From: an uncultured Bacteroidales bacterium
GTDB taxonomy: Bacteria > Bacteroidota > Bacteroidia > Bacteroidales > Muribaculaceae
NCBI GenBank assembly: GCA_900552315.1
Contig: URZM01000068.1
Span: 1 to 10,572 of the forward strand
Length of the DNA stretch: 10,572 nt
Reading direction: 5' to 3'
This document shows, piece by piece, positions 1 through 4,744 of the stretch (position 1 is its first letter; each line of letters opens with the position of its first letter). Under the pieces are notes generated by a model that worked only from the letters and a program-made list of their open reading frames with translations, was not told the origin of the DNA and searched no databases. The position numbers were made by a program, and so were the translations under genes.

Positions 1-6
1 AAGGTA

Positions 7-29
7 GGGGAATGACGGGAATGGGAGGG
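7..29 (+). other. Potential G-quadruplex motif
   Basis: Four G-runs of 3-4 bases lie at 7-10, 17-19, 23-25 and 27-29, separated by loops of 6, 3 and 1 bases. This fits the canonical G3+N1-7 pattern on the + strand. Folding is inferred from the pattern only. Confidence 0.55.
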
Positions 30-215
30 ATTGTATAGCCACGCCGGGGATGGGGCGTGGTTGGGTGAGTCCCCAAGGTGACGAGCATCAGGGGTAACGA
101 GGTGTGGGTGCCTCCGGTGCCAGGAGAGTCCGGAGGCAGTGGCGAGGGCAAGGACAATGAGGGGATGAGGGTCGTGAAGAGACGGAGGGTCGTGAGAGGG
201 AACGAGGATGGAGAT

Positions 216-240
216 GGGAAGGAGGGGGACGGGGATGGGG
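216..240 (+). other. Potential G-quadruplex motif
   Basis: G-runs lie at 216-218, 224-228, 231-234 and 237-240 with loops of 5, 2 and 2 bases. The pattern is tight and the runs are long, so this is the stronger of the two quadruplex candidates. It lies about 250 bp upstream of the dnaK start, on the dnaK sense strand. Confidence 0.6.
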
Positions 241-408
241 CTGTGACATTTTGGCAGTGGAGTGGCAGTGTCACAGGAAAGGTCGGTAGAAGGGGGATTA
301 GGGAGGATGGAGGGATGAGGAAATTGGATGAGTCCGGTGATTTACAGTGCGTTATGGTTTTTTAAGCTAATTTTCCTGAATTTTGCTAAAACTTTTCGCA
401 CGGGATTT

Positions 409-466
409 GTTAATAATGTATCGAGGCCGGAAAGTCCGGACTCGTAATATAACTCAGAATATTAAC
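409..466. promoter_or_regulatory. Nested dyad upstream of dnaK (possible operator or leader hairpin)
   Basis: Two inverted repeats are nested about one centre. The inner one pairs CGAG (422-425) plus CCGGA (427-431) with TCCGG (435-439) plus CTCG (441-444), one mismatch (426/440) and a 3-base loop AAG. The outer one is GTTAATA (409-415) with TATTAAC (460-466). The element ends 20 bp before the dnaK ATG. It does not match the CIRCE element of HrcA-controlled heat-shock genes. No clean TAnnTTTG box is visible nearby; the closest is GAATTTTG at 378-385. Whether it acts as a protein-binding site or as RNA structure is not decidable from sequence. Confidence 0.5.
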
Positions 467-486
467 TTATAAACACACATACAATT

Positions 487-2391
487 ATGGCAAAAATTAT
501 CGGTATAGACTTGGGCACGACCAACAGCTGCGTCGCCGTGCTGGAAGGTAAGGATCCCGTAGTTATTCCTAACAACGAAGGTCGCAACACCACCCCGTCG
601 GTGGTGGCGTTCGTGGACGGTGGCGAGCGCAAGGTGGGAGACCCCGCCAAGCGTCAGGCCGTGACCAATCCGACCCGTACCATATATTCAATCAAGCGCT
701 TCATGGGCGAGAACTGCGAACAGGTGGCGGACGAGATAAAGCGTGTTCCTTATAAAGTGGTATGCCAGAACAACATGCCGAAGGTGGACATCGACGGCCG
801 TGACTACACACCGCAGGAGATTTCGGCCATGATTCTCCAGAAGATGAAGAAGACAGCGGAGGATTATCTGGGTCAGGAGGTCTCGGAGGCTGTGATCACG
901 GTGCCTGCATATTTCGACGACTCCCAGCGTCAGGCCACCAAGGAGGCAGGCGAGATCGCTGGTCTGAAGGTGCGCCGAATCGTGAACGAGCCTACGGCAG
1001 CAGCGCTGGCATACGGCCTGGACAAGAGCACCAAGGAGCAGAAGATAGCCGTGTTCGACCTTGGCGGCGGTACTTTCGATATTTCCATCCTGGAGCTTGG
1101 CGACGGTGTGTTCGAGGTGAAGAGCACCAATGGCGACACGCATCTGGGTGGCGATGATTTCGACAATGTAATCATAGACTGGCTCGCCGACGAGTTCAAG
1201 AAGGAGCAGGGCGTGGACCTGCGTCAGGACCCGATGGCTATGCAGCGTCTGAAAGAGGCTGCGGAGAAGGCCAAGATCGAACTGTCCTCCTCTACCTCCA
1301 CAGAAATAAACCTCCCCTACATCACCGCCACGGCCAGCGGCCCGAAGCACCTTGTCACGACCCTGACCCGCGCCAAGTTCGAGCAGCTCGCCGAGCGCCT
1401 CATCGACGCTGTGGCCGTTCCGTGCCAGAACGCGTTGAAGGACGCCGGACTGAGCGCCTCGGAGATTGACGAGGTAATCCTGGTAGGCGGCTCTACCCGC
1501 ATCCCGGCTATCCAGGCCAAGGTGAAAGAGATTTTCGGCAAGGAGCCCAACAAGAGCGTGAACCCGGACGAGGTGGTGGCCATAGGCGCTGCCATACAGG
1601 GTGGTGTGCTGAGCGGCGACGTAAAAGACGTGCTTCTGCTTGACGTGGTGCCTCTGAGCATCGGTATCGAGACCCTGGGTGGCGTGATGACCAAGCTGAT
1701 AGACGCCAACACAACCATACCTACACGCAAGAGCGAGACGTTCTCCACGGCAGTGGACAACCAGCCGGAGGTGACCATCCGCGTGCTCCAGGGCGAGCGA
1801 GCCAAGGCCAGCGACGATAAGCTGCTGGGCGAGTTCAACCTGGCAGGCATAGCCCCCGCGCCGCGCGGTGTGCCGCAGATCGAGGTGACTTTCGAGGTGG
1901 ACGCCAACGGCATCCTGAACGTGAGCGCCAAGGACAAGGCCACAGGCAAGGAGCAGAGCATCCGCATCGAAGCGTCCAGCGGCCTTACGGAGCAGGAAAT
2001 CAACCGTATGCGCGACGAGGCAAAAGCCAACGAGGAGGCCGACCGCAAGTTCAAGGAGAAGGCAGACAAGCTCAACCGCGCCGACTCGCTGATATTCCAG
2101 ACAGAGAAGCAGCTGAAAGAGCTTGGCGACAAGATCCCGGCTGACAAGAAAGCTCCCATCGAGGCCGCCATCGAGAAGCTGCGCACGGCACACAAAGAGC
2201 AGAATCTGGAGGCTATCGACGCTGCCGAGAAGGAACTGAACGACGCCTTCCAGGCCGCCAGCCAAGACATCTACAACGCCCAGAACGCCGGAGCACAGGC
2301 CGGCGCTGGCGCTGCAGGTCCTCAGCCGGGCGCACAGCAGGCTCCTGACGGAGACCACGTACAGGATGTGGATTTCGAGGAAGTGAAATAA
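487..2391 (+). CDS. dnaK: Molecular chaperone DnaK (Hsp70)
   Basis: This is the ATP-dependent cytosolic chaperone that binds exposed hydrophobic segments of unfolded clients with DnaJ and GrpE. The 634-residue length is normal for bacterial DnaK. The N-terminal nucleotide-binding domain carries IIGIDLGTTNSC (residues 4-15), TVPAYFDDSQRQAT (138-151) and the phosphate-2 motif DLGGGTFD (191-198). The interdomain linker DVLLLDVVPLSIG is at 381-393, followed by the beta-sandwich substrate-binding domain and helical lid. The tail is rich in Gly, Ala and Gln and ends in a conserved acidic motif (VQDVDFEEVK). The start at ATG 487 gives the canonical MAKIIGIDLG; no Shine-Dalgarno precedes it, as usual in Bacteroidetes. 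dnaJ and grpE are not adjacent, and a terminator follows, so the gene appears monocistronic. No heat-shock promoter could be assigned. Confidence 0.98.
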   Translation: MAKIIGIDLGTTNSCVAVLEGKDPVVIPNNEGRNTTPSVVAFVDGGERKVGDPAKRQAVTNPTRTIYSIKRFMGENCEQVADEIKRVPYKVVCQNNMPKVDIDGRDYTPQEISAMILQKMKKTAEDYLGQEVSEAVITVPAYFDDSQRQATKEAGEIAGLKVRRIVNEPTAAALAYGLDKSTKEQKIAVFDLGGGTFDISILELGDGVFEVKSTNGDTHLGGDDFDNVIIDWLADEFKKEQGVDLRQDPMAMQRLKEAAEKAKIELSSSTSTEINLPYITATASGPKHLVTTLTRAKFEQLAERLIDAVAVPCQNALKDAGLSASEIDEVILVGGSTRIPAIQAKVKEIFGKEPNKSVNPDEVVAIGAAIQGGVLSGDVKDVLLLDVVPLSIGIETLGGVMTKLIDANTTIPTRKSETFSTAVDNQPEVTIRVLQGERAKASDDKLLGEFNLAGIAPAPRGVPQIEVTFEVDANGILNVSAKDKATGKEQSIRIEASSGLTEQEINRMRDEAKANEEADRKFKEKADKLNRADSLIFQTEKQLKELGDKIPADKKAPIEAAIEKLRTAHKEQNLEAIDAAEKELNDAFQAASQDIYNAQNAGAQAGAGAAGPQPGAQQAPDGDHVQDVDFEEVK

Positions 2392-2454
2392 GTCCCCAAA
2401 CCAACGATAACAAAATGGAGTGTAGCTCAACGAGTTACACTCCATTTTTATTTT
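2371..2454 (+). repeat. Copy A of the dnaK 3'-end/terminator repeat
   Basis: The last dnaK codons, the stop and the ascending arm of its terminator recur in degraded form 1691 bp downstream. By hand count, 41 of 58 bases match without gaps between 2374-2431 and 4065-4122. Similarity resumes, with a one-base shift, in the T-rich tract after the hairpin. This is the intact copy. Confidence 0.7.
2412..2449 (+). terminator. Rho-independent terminator of dnaK
   Basis: A perfect 13-bp stem (2412-2424 with 2436-2448) starts 20 bp after the dnaK stop. It extends by a further four pairs (one G-T) to a 3-base loop AAC at 2429-2431. The stem runs into a T-rich tract with A's on the 5' side, so it could also work in the other direction. 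Confidence 0.9.
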
Positions 2455-2457
2455 CAC

Positions 2458-2583
2458 TTCATCGAGACTTATATGTATCTCCAATTCTGTGTGTCCTATG
2501 CCGACGAATGTATAGTAATCGAGTATCCGCGTGGGCAGAACTGTCTGCGCCAGCAGCCGTAGTGTCATAGTAATTAAATCCAT
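2458..2583 (-). pseudogene. Remnant of ISAon1-type transposase, N-terminal piece
   Basis: Reading the - strand from ATG at 2583-2581 gives about 42 residues beginning MDLITMTLRLLAQTVLP, followed by ILDYYTFVGI and ELEIHISLDE. From memory this closely resembles the start of the ISAon1-family transposase N-terminal region common in Bacteroides and relatives. The similarity stops at LDE, where the frame runs into the dnaK terminator. The rest of the transposase, the DDE domain and the far end are missing, so this is a fragment, not a mobile unit. The open frame continues by chance through the terminator and antisense to dnaK. The family assignment rests on recall and a short segment. Confidence 0.55.
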
Positions 2584-2591
2584 TTCACATT

Positions 2592-2718
2592 TAGTCTGAG
2601 CCTTCTCTATTCGTCTTGGCTAACTGTACCTATTAACGCGGGTTCGGGATAAGGACTCGCGTCATTATGAACCGGTAGACTGAATGTAATTCACAAAAAG
2701 CGAGGTCGGTTCAGACTA
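2592..2718. repeat. Imperfect 11-bp inverted repeat pair
   Basis: TAGTCTGAGCC at 2592-2602 is matched in inverted orientation by GGTTCAGACTA at 2708-2718 (10 of 11). The left arm sits 9 bp outside the transposase remnant start and the right arm just before the -7 box of the next gene. It may be leftover mobile-element ends or chance. The rest of 2584-2758 shows no gene. Confidence 0.3.
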
Positions 2719-2724
2719 TTTTCG

Positions 2725-2732
2725 TAAATTTG
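2725..2732 (+). promoter_or_regulatory. Bacteroidetes -7 promoter box for the DUF6398-like gene
   Basis: TAAATTTG matches the Bacteroidetes primary-sigma -7 consensus TAnnTTTG exactly, 26 bp before ATG 2759. No clear TTTG -33 element is seen at 19-21 bp spacing. If used, the 5' leader would be about 20 nt. Confidence 0.55.
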
Positions 2733-2758
2733 GCGTTACATAAAAAGACTATAACGAC

Positions 2759-3160
2759 ATGGACAAAGCAGAAATAAAGGCGAGAGAAGACGAAATTGTC
2801 AGAATGGCAGTCAGCTTCTGCAATGAAAAGATTGATGCAGAGTATGCATCACTTTGTGAGAAAATGGTGCGTAAACTGGGGCGCAAGAGAACGAATCCTC
2901 TCGAACGGGGACGGCTGGAAATTTGGGCCGCCGCAGTAGTATACACTATTGCGACAATGAACTTTTTGTTTGACAAGTCATTTGAGCCCTATTTGCCATC
3001 GTCCGAAATATATGACCATTTCGGTGTCACTTCTTCAACAATCTCTCAGAAAGCCAGGCAAATACGCACCATGCTTAAATTAAGCCCTTATTGGGATCCG
3101 GATTTTTCAACAGCAGAAATGGCTGCGAATAACCCTCTTAACATATTATTTTCACTGTAA
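2759..3160 (+). CDS. DUF6398-domain protein
   Basis: This 133-residue soluble protein has no signal peptide or membrane segment. From memory it matches the DUF6398 family: a helical start with CNEKIDAEYASLCEKM (residues 21-36), a basic patch RKLGRKRTNPLERGR (38-52), the conserved core EIWAAAVVYTIATMNFLFDK (54-73), and a helix-turn-helix-like part SSEIYDHFGVTSSTISQKAR (81-100). DUF6398 domains occur alone or with SEC-C-type or mobile-element-associated proteins, and I know of no biochemical activity. The HTH-like end suggests nucleic-acid binding, but this is inference. It has its own -7 box and is followed after 21 bp by the antitoxin-like gene, so the three genes could be cotranscribed. Base composition is AT-richer than dnaK or the RSH gene, consistent with acquisition. 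Confidence 0.75.
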   Translation: MDKAEIKAREDEIVRMAVSFCNEKIDAEYASLCEKMVRKLGRKRTNPLERGRLEIWAAAVVYTIATMNFLFDKSFEPYLPSSEIYDHFGVTSSTISQKARQIRTMLKLSPYWDPDFSTAEMAANNPLNILFSL

Positions 3161-3181
3161 ATCAATAAGCATGTCAATCCT

Positions 3182-3397
3182 ATGTCGGAAGAGCAGATGA
3201 ATAGTTATCGACTGACGTCGATGGAGGAGCCGGGCGACGAGCGTATGGCTCAGATTATGCGTGAGGTTGCCGAGGATGCCCGCGAAAGCACCCGCCAGGC
3301 TGCAAAGCGTGTGGCTGCCGGGATTGAAGCGGCTTCCCATGAGGCTCGCGCAAGAGTTGAAGCAACCTTAAACAGGCTTCGCAATGGCGACAAGTGA
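3182..3397 (+). CDS. Small antitoxin-like protein of a zeta-like toxin module
   Basis: This is a 71-residue, highly charged, almost wholly helical protein. Its N-terminal half is acidic (SMEEPGDERMAQIMREVAED); the second half is rich in Ala, Arg and Glu and likely forms a long amphipathic or coiled-coil helix. Its stop overlaps the start of the P-loop kinase-like gene by 14 bp (3384-3397), the tight coupling typical of toxin-antitoxin operons. From memory, small proteins with a similar MNSYRLTSMEEP start precede zeta-toxin-family proteins in Bacteroidales. The start could be ATG 3182 or ATG 3197 (Met6); the latter fits the family start better, and no ribosome-binding site decides it. Antitoxin function is inferred from arrangement and size only. 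Confidence 0.65.
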   Translation: MSEEQMNSYRLTSMEEPGDERMAQIMREVAEDARESTRQAAKRVAAGIEAASHEARARVEATLNRLRNGDK

Positions 3398-3970
3398 ACA
3401 CAAGCCGGTTCTTATTGTGATTGCCGGACCCAATGGATCGGGCAAGACTTCCGTTACCTCCAAGATTCTGCATCATGAGTGGCTGGAGGATTCGGAATAC
3501 ATCAATCCCGATAATGTCGCCCGTGATGTTTTCGGTGATTGGAACAATCAGGAGTCTGTTCTCAAAGCCGCCAACTATTGCAATGAATGGAGAGAAAGGT
3601 GCCTTGCTGAACGCAAGAGCCATATCTTTGAGACTGTTATGTCAGCTGCCGATAAGGTCGATTACATTCTCAGAGCGAAGGAGGCCGGCTTCTTCATCCG
3701 CCTGTTCTTCGTTTCCACTGAATCTCCGACAATCAATGCCAAACGAGTAGCGAACCGTGTGCTGAATGGCGGTCATGATGTACCTCACGATACGACAAGT
3801 CCATCGCAAACTGCATCGCCTTGGCACCTTACGTTGACCGATTATATGTCTACGACAACTCGGTTGAGGATGCAGAAGCCCGGCTTTTGTTCCGTATGAG
3901 CGACGGAGAGCTTGCGAAACGCTATGTCGAAAAGCTTCCAAACTGGGCTTCAGCTATCCATCCGAGATAA
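3384..3970 (+). pseudogene. Frameshifted zeta-toxin-like P-loop kinase
   Basis: The gene encodes an AAA/zeta-toxin-type small P-loop protein but is disrupted. The first part has VLIVIAGPNGSGKT with a Walker A motif at residues 15-22, NPD at 41-43 (position of the catalytic Asp in zeta-like kinases), FETVMS at 82-87, and ends at VANRVLNGGHDVP (position 3785). Relatives continue with a few residues and then RY-K. Here that continuation appears only in another frame from 3788: RYDKSIANCIALAPYVDRLY, then YVYDNSVEDAEARLL, ending at TAA 3968-3970. Two bases (CA, 3786-3787) remain between the two parts, so a deletion of 3n+1 bases, plausibly 16, best explains it. The intact protein would be about 200 residues, the family's usual size. 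As it stands, frame one ends at 3899 with about 37 unrelated residues. Zeta toxins phosphorylate UDP-N-acetylglucosamine, but many small homologues have unknown substrates. Confidence 0.8.
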
Positions 3971-4061
3971 GAAATGACAAAGTTACCGATGTCATTCCTA
4001 TGAATTTGAATCTCTGTATTTGTACCATACAGTATCAATACATTGATAATCAGATATGGTT

Positions 4062-4145
4062 ATATTTGGAGAAGCGAAATAAGTACGCCATCTAAGGATA
4101 ATGGGAAAGAGTGCAGCTCAACAATTTGAGGTCTTTTTTATTTAC
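4062..4145 (+). repeat. Copy B: degenerate dnaK 3'-end/terminator repeat
   Basis: Codons before TAA 4080-4082 read IFGEAK, against DFEEVK in DnaK, in the equivalent frame and followed by the same AAATAAGT junction. The next 38 bases align without gaps to the dnaK terminator region (25 of 38 identical, including the final eight AGCTCAAC). The descending arm of the hairpin is not conserved. The pattern indicates common origin rather than chance. Copies A and B bracket the transposase remnant, the DUF6398-like gene and the toxin-antitoxin remnant. Confidence 0.65.
4117..4139 (+). terminator. Weak hairpin plus T-run
   Basis: CTCAA 4117-4121 pairs with TTGAG 4126-4130 around loop CAAT, followed by GTC and six T's (4134-4139). 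The 5-bp stem is much weaker than the dnaK terminator from which it appears to derive. It may still terminate transcripts from the toxin-antitoxin region. Confidence 0.4.
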
Positions 4146-4193
4146 GCATGCTCTTTTTTTGCTGAATTGTTTTCTGATTTGATTATAATTGGG

Positions 4194-4201
4194 TAACTTT
4201 G
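4194..4201 (+). promoter_or_regulatory. Bacteroidetes -7 promoter box for the lipoprotein-RSH unit
   Basis: TAACTTTG matches TAnnTTTG exactly, 29 bp before ATG 4231. The T-rich stretch 4170-4173 is a poor -33 candidate. Expected leader length is roughly 20-25 nt. Confidence 0.6.
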
Positions 4202-4230
4202 CGGGGAATATACCTTTTAACCACATCCGC

Positions 4231-4737
4231 ATGAAAAATTTATACACCGTAAGTGTTTTTGTGATTGCGGCCATGGCGTTGTCTTGCGTCTCTTGCGGCA
4301 ATAGGATCAATTCGAGTGATTCATTGGCCGAAGAGCAGGAGCAGGGCGCACCGACCAACGAGGAGAAGATCCAGGTGCTTATAGAGCATTTCGAAAAGGA
4401 TTTCGTAAACAGAGCCATTCACGATGTCGATTCGGTAAAAGTGGAAATCATCAAGCCTCAGATGGTCGTGACCTTTCATCGCGCCAAATATCCGCAGTCG
4501 TGGAACAACGTGGCTTCTGAGGACTATGTCGAGGCCGAAAGGAGGAAATGGACACGTAGTCTCAGATTATGGTCGCACAATTTCCAACCGGCCTATGGGT
4601 CTACGCCGCAGTACCAGTCTTTGGTGGCTTTGGCAGAGGAGGGCATGACGATTAGAATCGTGCTTACGGCTTTGGACGGCACGACTATCGAGTTTGGGAT
4701 GGACCCCAACCTTGTGATAAGTAACAAAGATATTTAA
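4231..4737 (+). CDS. Putative small lipoprotein cotranscribed with RSH
   Basis: I do not recognise the family. The 168-residue protein starts MKNLYTVSVFVIAAMALSCVSCGN: a short basic N-terminus, a hydrophobic segment (about 4-18), then Cys19 and Cys22. This is a lipoprotein-type signal with a loose lipobox, so either Cys could be lipidated. The mature part begins with an acidic low-complexity linker (residues 28-46) and then a mixed alpha/beta domain rich in charged and aromatic residues (FEKDFVNRAIHDVD, RRKWTRSLRLWSHNF). ATG 4231 is chosen because it gives a proper signal peptide and lies just after the promoter; frame extension upstream uses no ATG. Only 7 bp separate it from the RSH gene, so cotranscription is likely. 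A periplasmic or membrane lipoprotein beside an alarmone hydrolase could link envelope state to (p)ppGpp, but nothing in the sequence proves this. Confidence 0.75.
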   Translation: MKNLYTVSVFVIAAMALSCVSCGNRINSSDSLAEEQEQGAPTNEEKIQVLIEHFEKDFVNRAIHDVDSVKVEIIKPQMVVTFHRAKYPQSWNNVASEDYVEAERRKWTRSLRLWSHNFQPAYGSTPQYQSLVALAEEGMTIRIVLTALDGTTIEFGMDPNLVISNKDI

Positions 4738-4744
4738 ACAGCCT

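Larger units (their letters stand above)
1..408. other. Purine/G-rich non-coding stretch upstream of dnaK
   Basis: No convincing gene is seen here. The + strand is strikingly G- and A-rich to about position 325 and then turns AT-rich. A GTG-started open frame at 78-365 is low-complexity (Gly, Arg, Asp, Glu) with no recognisable domain, and I do not call it. Structures that can be read directly are: a dyad CCACGCC 39-45 / GGCGTGG 54-60; a 9-bp dyad TGCCTCCGG 109-117 / CCGGAGGCA 130-138; an 8-bp dyad CTGTGACA 241-248 / TGTCACAG 269-276; and an 11-bp direct repeat GAGGGTCGTGA at 167-177 and 185-195. It could be a structured leader, a decayed gene or simple-sequence drift. Confidence 0.6.
3971..4190. 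other. AT-rich intergenic region after the toxin pseudogene
   Basis: No gene is seen. It contains a short dyad ATGACA 3974-3979 / TGTCAT 3990-3995 without a T-tract, the degenerate dnaK-terminus repeat (listed separately), and a second T-run at about 4153-4160 before the promoter of the next gene. Confidence 0.6.

Noticed and set aside
78..365. 95-codon GTG-started frame in the G-rich region
   Set aside because: The product is low-complexity and mirrors base composition, with no domain, promoter or ribosome-binding context.
688..2583. 631-codon open frame on the - strand opposite dnaK
   Set aside because: Long antisense frames are a known by-product of dnaK codon bias. The translation has no recognisable domain except the first 42 codons, which come from the transposase remnant outside dnaK.
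2603..2707. Possible tRNA or small RNA between the inverted repeat arms (GGTTCGGG and GAACC segments)
   Set aside because: I could not fold a cloverleaf or a stable RNA with a terminator; pairing is short and scattered.
3384..3970. Programmed ribosomal frameshift in the zeta-like gene
   Set aside because: No slippery heptamer or downstream stimulator is evident at 3780-3790, and several family residues are missing at the junction, which fits a deletion better.
4189..4230. Upstream extension of the lipoprotein gene
   Set aside because: It would start at ATT inside the promoter and disrupt the signal peptide; ATG 4231 is far better.
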